From contig JAAWDP010000007.1 in the NCBI GenBank assembly GCA_022793815.1, positions 1 through 64,000 on the forward strand: a stretch of DNA of 64,000 nt. Direction: 5' to 3'. How positions within the stretch are numbered: the stretch's first letter is position 1; the number at the start of each line of letters is the position of its first letter. The notes beneath the pieces are model-generated. The model did no database searches. It saw nothing but the letters and a program-made list of their open reading frames with translations, and had not been told where the DNA came from. The translations under genes and the position numbers were made by a program. Positions 9,468 to 17,521 of the stretch are shown one piece after another. This DNA is from Clostridia bacterium (GTDB lineage Bacteria; Bacillota; Clostridia; Christensenellales; Pumilibacteraceae).

Positions 9468-9959
9468 TCAAATATCGTAAGCCTCGATTATTTCGCCGAA
9501 GTACAGCGTATGAAAATCTTTATGTTCGTACATGTCGCGGGTAAGTGCGGAATCTATCCGAGCGTCTTCCATGTTGACGGAAAGAATTACTTTACATTCG
9601 AGGATAAAACCGCAGTCCGCTATGACGTAAGAATCTATTTGCCGCGCGCGTTTCGGATGAAGGTGCAGCTGCGAAAACTTATCGGTTTTAAAACCCGACA
9701 AATGGTCGCATATCACGATTTCGTCGCGCATGTCCTTGACGGGCATGCAGACCGCAAACGATTTCGTTTTATCGATTATCTCGTGCGAAAGTTTGCTTTC
9801 GCGCACGGGAAGAACAAACACGCGCCGATTCCAAAATGTACCGATACTGCCCCAGTGCGTACTCATTACGTTGGGCGGATTTGTTCCGCAGGTCACAAAC
9901 AGTCCGCACATGTTCATCGTTTCCGTTATCTTTTGTGCCTGCTTTTCGGAAAGATACAT
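9468..9959 (-). CDS. Flavin reductase-like FMN-binding protein
   Basis: A 163-aa soluble protein of the flavin reductase/FMN-binding split-barrel type. Family-like features are the start LSEKQAQKITETMN, the segment NVMSTHWGSIGTFW (flavin-binding region) and FAVCMPVKDMRDE. Such proteins reduce or bind FMN and often serve anaerobic redox enzymes. The ATG is preceded by AAAGGAGAAAAAG. It lies between a cyclophilin gene and the lipoprotein gene on the same strand. Confidence 0.75.
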   Translation of the reverse strand: MYLSEKQAQKITETMNMCGLFVTCGTNPPNVMSTHWGSIGTFWNRRVFVLPVRESKLSHEIIDKTKSFAVCMPVKDMRDEIVICDHLSGFKTDKFSQLHLHPKRARQIDSYVIADCGFILECKVILSVNMEDARIDSALTRDMYEHKDFHTLYFGEIIEAYDI

Positions 9960-9988
9960 CTTTTTCTCCTTTCAGCGGCAAGCCGATT

Positions 9989-10507
9989 TTAAGCGCCTTC
10001 TACCGTTACGGTTTTGATAACAACGGGCTCAGTCGGCACATCTTCGTAATACGACCAGTTGCCCGTCGGAGTTTTGCCGAGTCTGACCGCGGTATCGACC
10101 GACTTTTCGTCGGCGCATTCGCCGAATGCGGCATATTCGCCGTCCAGAAAAGGGCAGTCCGCCACGCAAATGAAAAACTGCGAAGTAGCGCTGTCGGGCA
10201 CGACGGTGCGCGCCATGGATATCACGCCCTTTTTATGCTTTAAGGGATTTTTCACCCCGTTGCTCGCAAATTCGCCCTTTATCGGAGACAGTTCCTTTGC
10301 GGGAATCAGTTTGCCTGCCTCGTGTTTGAATCCGCCGCCCTGAATCATGAATCCGTCGATTATTCTGTGAAAACACAATCCGTCGTAATATCCCCGCTTC
10401 GCGAGGTCGACGAAATTTTTAACCGACAGCGGCGCGGCTTTTTCGTTAAGCTTCAATTTGATTTCGCTTCCGTCGGTGAAAACCAATGTTGCCTTTATGT
10501 CGCTCAT
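9989..10507 (-). CDS. Peptidyl-prolyl cis-trans isomerase, cyclophilin type
   Basis: A 172-aa single-domain cyclophilin. Diagnostic stretches are FHRIIDGFMIQGG at about residues 47-59 and a later SQFFICVADCPFLDG, with the catalytic Arg of FHRI present. It has no signal peptide, so it should act in the cytoplasm on proline isomerisation during folding. The ATG follows AAGGAG at a good distance. The flavin reductase gene begins 30 bases downstream and is likely co-transcribed. Confidence 0.9.
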   Translation of the reverse strand: MSDIKATLVFTDGSEIKLKLNEKAAPLSVKNFVDLAKRGYYDGLCFHRIIDGFMIQGGGFKHEAGKLIPAKELSPIKGEFASNGVKNPLKHKKGVISMARTVVPDSATSQFFICVADCPFLDGEYAAFGECADEKSVDTAVRLGKTPTGNWSYYEDVPTEPVVIKTVTVEGA

Positions 10508-10549
10508 ATTCTGCTCCTTGCTTGCGCAATTATCTTTTCCTATATTTTA

Positions 10550-13114
10550 CTATAAATTTTTAAGTCTGTCAACTGCTCTCGCGCATGCGCCGTCGCCTTT
10601 TTCCGCGCCCTCGGAATAATATTCGAGCGCACGCCTGCTGTTTCCGCCGTCCTCCGCAAGCACACCGAGGTTATACAGCGCAGGCAAAAAATCCTTTTCC
10701 GCCGCTTTTCCGAAAGCGTCCGCGGCTCCGCGCATGTCCCCGTCGTCGCGCAAAATACAGCCGTAATTGTAAAGGCCGGTGACGTCGCCCTTTGCCGCCG
10801 CCTCTTCGAAACAGCGGCGCGCTTTGCTCCTGTCCTTTTCCACTCCTCTGCCGTCGCCGTACATGAGTCCGAGAGAAACAAGCGCCCCCGTCACTCCGTT
10901 CTTCGCTGCGCGTTTATAAAACTTTGCGGCGGCGGCGGTATCGGTCTTGCCGCCTATTCCGCCCTCGTTGAAACAGGCATAAGCGTACTGAGCGTTACCG
11001 TAGCCGCCGAGCGCCGCTTTTTCGTAGCACGCTCTCGCTTTCACGGCGTCGCTCTGCGTTCCCACGCCCTTTTCGTAGCAGTAGCCGAGATTATACAGTG
11101 CGCCCAAATGATGTTTCTGCGAAGCCTGCAAAAAATAGCCGAATGCCTCCTCGGCGTTGCGGGGCACTCCGTCGCCGCGCAAATACAGCACGCCGAGGTT
11201 ATACAGCGCGCGCACATTGCCCGATTTTGCCGCTTTTTTATAGCATGCCGCGGCTTTGCCGGCATTTCTTTTTTCGCCCGTATCGTATCTGAGCCCCTTT
11301 TCGTAATACTCTTCCGCTTCTTCGCTGCTTTCGCAAAGCCTGCTTTCTATTCTTTCGTAAGCCTTTGCCGCGCGGGACGACCCGTTTTCTTTTGCCATCG
11401 CGTTGTACATACGTGCTTTCACATAATCAATGCCCGTTCCTATGCCCGATTCGTAGCACCAGGCGACATTGCACGCGCCGTTCACATCGCCGCCGTCCGC
11501 GGCATTTTTATAAAGTTCGTAGGCTTTTACGGGATTTCTCGCGACGCCCTGTCCGTTTTCGTAGCAGTAACCGAGATTGTTCATGGCGCGGACGTTTTTG
11601 CCGTCCGCCGCTTTTTTGTACCACAAAGCCGCTTTTTTGGCATCTTTCCCGACGCCCACTCCGTTGAAATAGCAATATCCGAGATTGCACTGCGCCATGG
11701 CGTTTCCTTTTTCCGACGCGGCAACGTACAGCGATACCGCTTTCTGCGGATTTTTGGCTATGCCGTCGCCGTACTCATAACAAACGCCGAGATTAAGCAT
11801 GGCAAGTTCGTGCCCCGCCTCCGCCGCTTTCGTATAACAGTATACGGCTTTCGCCTTGTCTTTGGGTTTGCCTCCGCGTCCGAAGTCGTAGTCGAGCGCT
11901 TCCGCATAATACTTTTCGCCGCCGTCGCCGACCCGACCGATTTGCACCCTTGCCGACGAATAGCCGAACACGGCATCAATTTCGTCCTTTTCGCTTCTTT
12001 CGGTATCCGTATTTTCGGCAATCTTTTCTTCGCCGCGCGAAAGCTGTTCCAATTTCCGCTGGTATAACAGCTTCTCGGCTTTCAGCCTTTCTATTTCCGC
12101 CGCCATTTCTGCGGTTCTCGCTTCTCTCTGCGCATCCGGCGTCCTCTGTCCGCCGTCGATTTTATCCAGTTTCAGTCTTATGCCCGCCGCAAGCTTATCC
12201 AGCATATCGGATGCGGAAGGATATGCGTCTATGTACTGACATCCGTCGAAATATTCGCGGTAACAGCCTGCGCTCTTTTCCGTTGCCGAATCGATGTTGT
12301 CGATACGGAATTCCGCATTCGGCTTTTTAAGCTTTCTTGCCTCTTCCATTTCGAAAAGCACGTAATTTTCCGAGTCGTTGTCGAATGCCGCATACGAACT
12401 TATCAGCAAAAAAAGTTTGGTGGAAGAAATGGCTTTCACCAATGCCCGTTCGAATTTTTCGCCTATTTCCAAATCTTCGAGGTTGCGCTCGGAAATAAAA
12501 CAGGTTATTCCTTCCGATTCCAGTCTGTTTACCACGGTTTCGGCAATCATGCCGTCCTTGGATTTATGACATACGAAAACGTCCTGTCCGCCGTGGAAAT
12601 TTTTGGACGCGCGCTCTATCTGTCTGTCCGCCTCGTCCATATATTCCAACCGTGCAAGCGAGTCTGCTACGTTTATTTCGACGAATCTTCTGATAACGCT
12701 GCGTTCGTTCTCCTTAGCATAACGTATCACGTTGCGCATGACAAGTTCCAGACTTGCCGCATTGGGCGCAAGGTTTTTTTCGTCCGTCAGAAATTCTATG
12801 TACTTGTTCCGCTTGTTGTTCTTTTTGAGCGCAAGCGCATAAAAATACTTGGCTTCGAAGTCGTAACCGTTTATATCGAGGATTTCGTCGGCAATCTCTT
12901 TCATTTCCTCGAAATCGTGATAACGCGCATTTACGCACTCTTTGAGCCGCTCGCGAAGATTTCCGAGTTTTGCCTGCGCACCGCTGTCCTTACCCGTTTT
13001 TTCGGCAAAACGGATATAGTTGACGCTTCCGCAATAGGGACACGTCGCCTTGTCTTCGGTCGCCGCATTAAGCCGCGCACCGCAATACGTGCATCTCAAA
13101 GTCTTTGTTTCCAT
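10550..13114 (-). CDS. Zinc ribbon-TIR-coiled coil-Sel1 repeat protein
   Basis: An 854-aa cytoplasmic protein. Residues 8-29 form a zinc ribbon (CTYCG...CPYCG). Residues ~176-320 are a TIR domain (QDVFVCHKSKD; CFISERNLEDLEIGEKFERA; SENYVLFEMEEA). E255, four residues after Y251, is at the position of the TIR NADase catalytic glutamate. A short coiled coil (~345-385) leads to about a dozen Sel1/TPR-like repeats (~400-850; for example AMNNLGYCYENGQGV). TIR domains in bacteria often deplete NAD+ or make signal nucleotides in defence, and Sel1 repeats bind proteins; the role here is inference. It is expressed from a leaderless promoter (13121-13149). A host-signalling adaptor role is an alternative. 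Confidence 0.8.
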   Translation of the reverse strand: METKTLRCTYCGARLNAATEDKATCPYCGSVNYIRFAEKTGKDSGAQAKLGNLRERLKECVNARYHDFEEMKEIADEILDINGYDFEAKYFYALALKKNNKRNKYIEFLTDEKNLAPNAASLELVMRNVIRYAKENERSVIRRFVEINVADSLARLEYMDEADRQIERASKNFHGGQDVFVCHKSKDGMIAETVVNRLESEGITCFISERNLEDLEIGEKFERALVKAISSTKLFLLISSYAAFDNDSENYVLFEMEEARKLKKPNAEFRIDNIDSATEKSAGCYREYFDGCQYIDAYPSASDMLDKLAAGIRLKLDKIDGGQRTPDAQREARTAEMAAEIERLKAEKLLYQRKLEQLSRGEEKIAENTDTERSEKDEIDAVFGYSSARVQIGRVGDGGEKYYAEALDYDFGRGGKPKDKAKAVYCYTKAAEAGHELAMLNLGVCYEYGDGIAKNPQKAVSLYVAASEKGNAMAQCNLGYCYFNGVGVGKDAKKAALWYKKAADGKNVRAMNNLGYCYENGQGVARNPVKAYELYKNAADGGDVNGACNVAWCYESGIGTGIDYVKARMYNAMAKENGSSRAAKAYERIESRLCESSEEAEEYYEKGLRYDTGEKRNAGKAAACYKKAAKSGNVRALYNLGVLYLRGDGVPRNAEEAFGYFLQASQKHHLGALYNLGYCYEKGVGTQSDAVKARACYEKAALGGYGNAQYAYACFNEGGIGGKTDTAAAAKFYKRAAKNGVTGALVSLGLMYGDGRGVEKDRSKARRCFEEAAAKGDVTGLYNYGCILRDDGDMRGAADAFGKAAEKDFLPALYNLGVLAEDGGNSRRALEYYSEGAEKGDGACARAVDRLKNL

Positions 13115-13120
13115 GTTTCA

Positions 13121-13149
13121 ATTATATTCCTTTCGGTTGGAATTGTCAA
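13121..13149 (-). promoter_or_regulatory. Leaderless sigma-A promoter of the TIR-Sel1 gene
   Basis: Minus-strand TTGACA (13149-13144), 17-base spacer, TATAAT (13126-13121), then exactly six bases (TGAAAC) before ATG at 13114. With standard promoter geometry +1 is the A of ATG, so the mRNA would have no 5' leader or ribosome binding site. Confidence 0.7.
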
Positions 13150-13264
13150 GAACAGCCGCCGAAGACGCGCCAAGTTTAACCGTTTTATAATAGTATTTTA
13201 ATTTTGTTTTAATGTTCAAAATGCGGGTATGTTTCGTTTTTTTGTTTTTATTCCGTGCAAAGAC

Positions 13265-13293
13265 GTGACAATCGGCTCATTAGGTGATATACT
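13265..13293 (+). promoter_or_regulatory. Sigma-A promoter of the mscS unit
   Basis: GTGACA (13265-13270), 17-base spacer, TATACT (13288-13293). It lies upstream of the AGGAGG ribosome site at 13311-13316. Confidence 0.6.
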
Positions 13294-13325
13294 AAATCCG
13301 ACAAAGACAAAGGAGGTTGCGTCTT

Positions 13326-14198
13326 TTGCTATCGATAATGTTTTCCTCTTTCTCCGACGAGCTTTATGCCGTATGGGAATCGATAAAACGGTTCCTGACG
13401 GGCGCGGGCTGGAAGATTGTCACCGCTCTCGCCTCTTTGGTTATAGGCATAATAGTCGTGAGAATAGTTATGGGGATTCTTAGAAAAATCCTTTTGAAAA
13501 GAGGGGCGGACAATACGCTTGCCAATTTCATACTGACCGTAACGCGGTTTTTGCTGTGGCTGGTGCTTTTGTTTATTCTGGCTGGTATTTTGGAAATACC
13601 GCTGTCGCCGCTCGTCACCGCACTGGGCGCCGTGGCTCTTGCCGTGGGACTTGCGCTGAAAGATTCGCTGTCCAACCTTGCGAACGGCGTCATGCTTATA
13701 GGAATGAAACCTTTTAAAGAAGGCGATTTCGTGGAAATAGACGGCATGTCGGGAAACGTGCAATCGGTAGGACTGCTGACCACGCAACTATTGACGCCCG
13801 ACAATAAAAAAGTAATTCTGCCGAATTCGAAAATCACATCGGCGAGCATTGTTAATTACAATGTCCGACCGACGCGGCGTGTCGATTGGGAATTTACCGT
13901 TTCTTACGACAGCGACGTCGACGAAGTGAAGCGCGTGCTGCAAAGCGTACTGAACGAACACCCCAAAATTCTGAGCGAACCCGACACCACGGTAAGACTG
14001 CACCGTCACGACGAAAGCGCGCTGGCGTTTGTCGTCCGCGCCTGGGTAAACACTCCCGACTATTGGGACGTTTTCTGGGACGTAAACGAAAATGCGCTTA
14101 AAGCATTGAAAGATGCGGGAATCGAAATTCCGTACCCTCAAATGGACGTGCATATCGACGGCGCCTGCAATAACGGCAAGGAGGATAAGCAATCATGA
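13326..14198 (+). CDS. Small-conductance mechanosensitive channel (MscS family)
   Basis: About 290 aa. Two to three N-terminal membrane helices (WKIVTALASLVIGIIVV; TRFLLWLVLLFILAGIL) are followed by a Gly/Ala-rich pore helix (ALGAVALAVGLALKDSLSN) and the beta domain signature FKEGDFVEIDG, then a cytoplasmic alpha/beta domain. It opens under membrane tension to release solutes on osmotic downshift. The start is not certain. TTG at 13326 sits nine bases after AGGAGG and is my choice; TTG at 13317 touches the ribosome site, and the ATG at 13338 is 21 bases away. Its stop overlaps the next ATG as ATGA, so the two are translationally coupled. Confidence 0.85.
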   Translation: MLSIMFSSFSDELYAVWESIKRFLTGAGWKIVTALASLVIGIIVVRIVMGILRKILLKRGADNTLANFILTVTRFLLWLVLLFILAGILEIPLSPLVTALGAVALAVGLALKDSLSNLANGVMLIGMKPFKEGDFVEIDGMSGNVQSVGLLTTQLLTPDNKKVILPNSKITSASIVNYNVRPTRRVDWEFTVSYDSDVDEVKRVLQSVLNEHPKILSEPDTTVRLHRHDESALAFVVRAWVNTPDYWDVFWDVNENALKALKDAGIEIPYPQMDVHIDGACNNGKEDKQS

Positions 14199-14749
14199 TT
14201 GGCGTAATTAACGACATAGCGTCCCTCATACTCGTCCCCGTTTTGACCGTGCTGCTTGTGCTGGTATTGATTGTTCTCATTGCGCCGAAAAAATCGGACA
14301 CTTTGGCAACCCTGGCTTACGAACTTCAAAAGCTGATTGCATTGTGCGGACAGAAAGAACCCGACGCAAAGTTCCTGAAAAAAGCGGACATGGCTGCGGC
14401 GAAGTGCGCGCTGCTTGCCGACAGAGCGTCTTTCGAACAGAAACAGGATATCGGAAACATTCCCGATAAAATCGCCGCCGCAAGAAAAATTCTGCATGCG
14501 CTGCACACCGCAAAAACCCCGAAAGAACAGTGCGGCGAATTTTTGGAAAAAGCCGTCGTCCCTCTCAAAAGCGCATATTCGTTTCTTATCGGCACGCTGG
14601 GAATCACCGCGGCGCCCGGGGACGCCACCTTGAAATTCTTCCGTAAAAACATGCGCAGCGAAAACGCAAAAAAATATTTGGAATCCATAAAAAACGGACC
14701 GCCCAAACCTTCCGACGAGGAAGCAGTCAAGCCCGAAGAAACCGAATAA
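14195..14749 (+). CDS. Single-pass membrane protein of unknown function, mscS partner
   Basis: A 184-aa protein with one N-terminal hydrophobic segment (about residues 3-29, VINDIASLILVPVLTVLLVL) and a Lys/Ala/Glu-rich, probably helical remainder. I recognise no domain. The 4-base overlap with the MscS channel gene suggests a partner or a regulator of the channel, but nothing in its sequence proves this. A bidirectional terminator follows. Confidence 0.7.
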   Translation: MIGVINDIASLILVPVLTVLLVLVLIVLIAPKKSDTLATLAYELQKLIALCGQKEPDAKFLKKADMAAAKCALLADRASFEQKQDIGNIPDKIAAARKILHALHTAKTPKEQCGEFLEKAVVPLKSAYSFLIGTLGITAAPGDATLKFFRKNMRSENAKKYLESIKNGPPKPSDEEAVKPEETE

Positions 14750-14780
14750 TCAAACGTCTGCGGTTTGCCTCGGGTAAAGT

Positions 14781-14806
14781 AAAAGCCGAGAATATTCTCG
14801 GCTTTT
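14781..14806. terminator. Bidirectional intrinsic terminator
   Basis: Perfect hairpin AAAAGCCGAGAA/TTCTCGGCTTTT with T-runs on both strands, shared by the mscS unit (plus) and the rplI-ECF unit (minus). Confidence 0.85.
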
Positions 14807-14817
14807 AATTTATTCGT

Positions 14818-15420
14818 TTATCGGTTTTTGCCGCCGCTCATAAATTCGAGCGTAGGCAGTTTCGGCGCTACCGCCATGGCTACCGCAAAGGATATGCCAA
14901 CCTGAATAAGCGACGGGACAAGCGTAGCCGCGCCGTTTATCAAAGCAAGCGTTCCGGCGCCGTCGCCGCCCTCTCCCATAAAGCCGAACAGCGTCAACAG
15001 AAAATCCGCAAAAAAATAGCCGACCGTCACAATAGCCGCACTCGGCAAAAATGCCGTTACCGCACGCAGATACGGGCTTTTGCCGACGAGAATTTTTTTG
15101 AAAAGCAGTCCGCAAACAAAGCCTTCCAATCCTTTTACGATAAAAGTGAAGGGCGCGTACACCATATAGCCCGTCGCTATGTCGGCAAGCGACGAACCGA
15201 GCGCGCCGACCGCCATTGCGCCCACGGGACCGAGAACCACGCCGCTCGTCATGACTACCGCGTCGCCGAAATTGATATACCCTATTCCGACCGGAATCTG
15301 TATGAGCATGGTCGCCGCAAACGTCATCGCCGTAAGCAGCGCGCACATGACTATGTACAGCGTGCTGACCCTTTTCTTTGTATTTTCGCCTCTCTCGGCG
15401 GAAGAATTATTCGAATCCAT
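14818..15420 (-). CDS. ECF transporter substrate-binding (S) component
   Basis: A 200-aa membrane protein with about six hydrophobic segments. The stretches IPVGIGYINFGDAVVMTSG and GFVCGLLFKKI are typical of S components of energy-coupling-factor vitamin importers. S components capture one vitamin and share an ATPase/T module encoded elsewhere. The substrate is not certain: the IGYINFGDAVV pattern occurs in S components for pyrimidine- or flavin-type compounds, and no riboswitch is present. It lies five bases behind rplI and is likely co-transcribed with it. The first ~15 residues are polar and cytoplasmic. Confidence 0.8.
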   Translation of the reverse strand: MDSNNSSAERGENTKKRVSTLYIVMCALLTAMTFAATMLIQIPVGIGYINFGDAVVMTSGVVLGPVGAMAVGALGSSLADIATGYMVYAPFTFIVKGLEGFVCGLLFKKILVGKSPYLRAVTAFLPSAAIVTVGYFFADFLLTLFGFMGEGGDGAGTLALINGAATLVPSLIQVGISFAVAMAVAPKLPTLEFMSGGKNR

Positions 15421-15425
15421 AACGA

Positions 15426-15869
15426 TTATCTCGCAACCACATTCACCGTCAGCACGGCGCTTACTTCCGCATACGGTTTCACCGTGACTTTATAAGTTCC
15501 CAGCGATTTTATAGGCGAAGTCAGCACTATTTTGCGTTTGTCTATTTCGATACCGTCGCTTGCCAGCGCTTCCGCAATATCCGCGCCGCCGAGCGACCCG
15601 TAAAGTCTGCCGTTTTCTCCCGTTTTGATTGCCACCGTCACCGCGGTTTTGTTAAGCTTTTCGGCGAGAGCGAGCGCGGCGGCTTTCTCTTCCTTTTTCC
15701 TGTGTTCGTCCGCCGCCTTCTTTATATTGACGCTGTTGACATTGGATGCGTTTGCTTCGACCGCAAGATTGTTTTTGAACAGGTAATTTCTCGCATATCC
15801 GTCAGACACATTGATGATATCCCCTTTCTTGCCCTGGCTTTTCACGTCCGCTGTAAGTATGACTTTCAT
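15426..15869 (-). CDS. rplI: 50S ribosomal protein L9
   Basis: A 147-aa protein of the usual length. The N-terminal domain matches L9 closely (GKKGDIINVSDGYARNYL at residues 14-31) and is followed by a long Lys/Ala/Glu helix and the C-terminal domain (GRLYGSLGGADIAEAL). L9 binds 23S rRNA domain V near the L1 stalk and limits frameshifting and mRNA slippage. Here it is first in a two-gene unit with an ECF S component, not with rpsF-ssb-rpsR. Confidence 0.95.
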   Translation of the reverse strand: MKVILTADVKSQGKKGDIINVSDGYARNYLFKNNLAVEANASNVNSVNIKKAADEHRKKEEKAAALALAEKLNKTAVTVAIKTGENGRLYGSLGGADIAEALASDGIEIDKRKIVLTSPIKSLGTYKVTVKPYAEVSAVLTVNVVAR

Positions 15870-15895
15870 TCCGTGCGCTCCTTTACGTTTTTTTT

Positions 15896-15925
15896 ATTTT
15901 AGCACAACTGCGGAGGCAATGTCAA
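15896..15925 (-). promoter_or_regulatory. Sigma-A promoter of rplI
   Basis: Minus-strand TTGACA (15925-15920), 18-base spacer, TAAAAT (15901-15896), about 25 bases before the rplI start. Confidence 0.6.
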
Positions 15926-15954
15926 GGATACTGCGATTTTTCCGTAAACTTGCG

Positions 15955-16062
15955 TCAGCACCCGATGGTTTTCGCTCCGCGCAGTTTCACCCGGTTCATA
16001 TATTTTTCTATTCCGTCCACATAGTAAGCCCTGCCGGTTTCGGGACGAAAATCGGTATTATT
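15955..16062 (-). pseudogene. Short C-terminal coding remnant
   Basis: An open minus frame of 35 codons with no start codon, ending at TGA 15955. It translates to protein-like sequence that includes FRPETGRAYYVDGIEKYM and KLRGAKTIGC. It lies between the metal exporter stop and the rplI promoter and is preceded in frame by TGA. I do not recognise the parent family. It may be the tail of a lost gene or may not be translated at all. Confidence 0.25.
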
Positions 16063-16079
16063 TCAATATGAACCTACAT

Positions 16080-17039
16080 TTATACGGCAAGAAATACCAA
16101 CTCGACAACGGTGCCGATAAGCACGGAAAACGCAAACAGCGTCGCAAACACGGCGATGTTTTCTTTGACGTTTTTGTTCTCTTTGAAAAGCACGGCAAGC
16201 CCGAGCCCGGCATTGACTATAAGCCCGGCGCATGCTCCGCCGAGAGAAAGCGCGCCGCGGGCATATAAACCCGCTATCGCCACAGACGACGCGCAGTTGG
16301 GGATTAGTCCCACTACGGACGCCAAAAGCGGTTGCAGCAGACGGGAATTTTCCATAAAAGCAACCAGTCTTTCTTCCGTTACGTAATAAATGATTATGCC
16401 GAGCGCGACGTTTAGAGCAAGAATGTACAGCGAAACCGTGAGCGTGTGCAAAAGCGGATGCCACAGATAGCGGTCGAGATATTGTCCTATTTTCTTTTTC
16501 TTTGCCGCGACTGCGTCCCTGCCGTCTGCGGCGGCGCTGTCCCCGCTATGCTCCGCATGCTCGCCCTGCTCGCCGAGTTCGTGTCCGTGACAGCCTTTTA
16601 CACGAAAATGCTCGTCCGCTCCCGACTCGGTCAGCCGTTTTTTCTCGCGCCGCGAAAGAATCAGACTTGTGCCGTATCCCAATACGAGCGCGGCGGAGAA
16701 TTTGAGAATAAGCAGCGGCACAAGTTTATATGCGGTTTCGGGATTGCTTAAAAGAATGGGGATTGCCTCGTCGCTGGTTGCGACGAACACCGCGAAAAGA
16801 GTACCGAGCGTTATGTGTCTGCCGGCATACATTTTTGCGGCGACTACGGAAAAGCCGCACTGCGGCAAAAGACCGACTCCGCTTCCTATAAGCGGCGCCC
16901 ATGGTCCTTTCAATGCTTTTTCCGTTCTGATTTTTCCTATCGCCGCATGTTCGAGCACTTCTATAAGCACATGCGCGACCAGCAGCAGCGGCATGAGTTT
17001 TAAAGTATCGATAAGCGCGTCGAGCAAAACTTCGGTCAT
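16080..17039 (-). CDS. ArsP_2-type heavy-metal exporter (putative manganese transporter)
   Basis: A 319-aa membrane protein with about 10 hydrophobic helices in two similar halves. Each half has a P-x-C-G/P-N-C-type motif: GVGLLPQCGFSVVAAKMYAG and GLIPNCASSVAIAGLYARG. Between them is a His-rich cytoplasmic loop (CHGHELGEQGEHAEHSG) that probably binds metal. This matches the ArsP_2 putative 10TM heavy-metal exporter family; manganese is the usual guess. I start at ATG 17039, which has GGAG five bases upstream. A GTG at 17081 lies upstream of the predicted transcription start and has no ribosome site. Confidence 0.8.
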   Translation of the reverse strand: MTEVLLDALIDTLKLMPLLLVAHVLIEVLEHAAIGKIRTEKALKGPWAPLIGSGVGLLPQCGFSVVAAKMYAGRHITLGTLFAVFVATSDEAIPILLSNPETAYKLVPLLILKFSAALVLGYGTSLILSRREKKRLTESGADEHFRVKGCHGHELGEQGEHAEHSGDSAAADGRDAVAAKKKKIGQYLDRYLWHPLLHTLTVSLYILALNVALGIIIYYVTEERLVAFMENSRLLQPLLASVVGLIPNCASSVAIAGLYARGALSLGGACAGLIVNAGLGLAVLFKENKNVKENIAVFATLFAFSVLIGTVVELVFLAV

Positions 17040-17071
17040 AACCTCTCCAAAAGGGTTTTTATTGCCCTTAG

Positions 17072-17100
17072 ATTCTATCACTTTTTTTTGTTTTTAACAA
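17072..17100 (-). promoter_or_regulatory. Sigma-A promoter of the metal exporter
   Basis: Minus-strand TTGTTA (17100-17095), 17-base spacer, TAGAAT (17077-17072). The predicted start near 17065 rules out the longer GTG start and leaves a short leader with a small AAGGG/CCCTT hairpin. Confidence 0.55.
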
Positions 17101-17170
17101 GCGGACGGGCGCCGATTGAAAATTTTTCCTCTTCCCGAAACATTTAATTTTTCGAACACTCTTTTTTTAC

Positions 17171-17199
17171 TTGCCGAATTAAAGCGTATGTGGTATTAT
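17171..17199 (+). promoter_or_regulatory. Promoter of the hydrogenase-sensor operon
   Basis: TTGCCG (17171-17176), 17-base spacer, TATTAT (17194-17199), 66 bases before the first gene of the operon. Confidence 0.45.
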
Positions 17200-17265
17200 T
17201 TAGGTATATTTTAAGGGTTTATGCGCATACGGTTTAACGGCGCAAGCCTTGGAGGAAAACGCATT

Positions 17266-17517
17266 ATGACAATTCAAATCTGTATCGGAAGCGCATGTCA
17301 CTTGCGCGGTTCTTACGACGTAATCGAAAAACTCAAAAGCCTTATCGCTGCGGACAACATGGAGGACAAAATAACGCTTAAAGCAAGTTTCTGTCTGGGG
17401 CGCTGCGGCGAGTTCGTAACGGTAAAAGCCGACGGAGAGTTTATCGAAGGCGTAAATGCCCAAACAATCGAAAGCATTTACAAAGAGAAACTCAAACCCG
17501 CGGCTTTGAAGGGGTAA
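17266..17517 (+). CDS. Thioredoxin-like [2Fe-2S] ferredoxin
   Basis: An 83-aa protein with four cysteines in the NuoE/thioredoxin-like ferredoxin spacing: CIGSACHLRG near the N-terminus and CLGRCGEF near residue 45. It probably carries one [2Fe-2S] cluster and passes electrons to the hydrogenase-like proteins encoded next. The ATG at 17266 has GGAGGA upstream; an in-frame ATG at 17221 has none. It is the first gene of a four-gene operon and is separated from the next gene by four bases. Confidence 0.85.
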   Translation: MTIQICIGSACHLRGSYDVIEKLKSLIAADNMEDKITLKASFCLGRCGEFVTVKADGEFIEGVNAQTIESIYKEKLKPAALKG

Positions 17518-17521
17518 AGTT

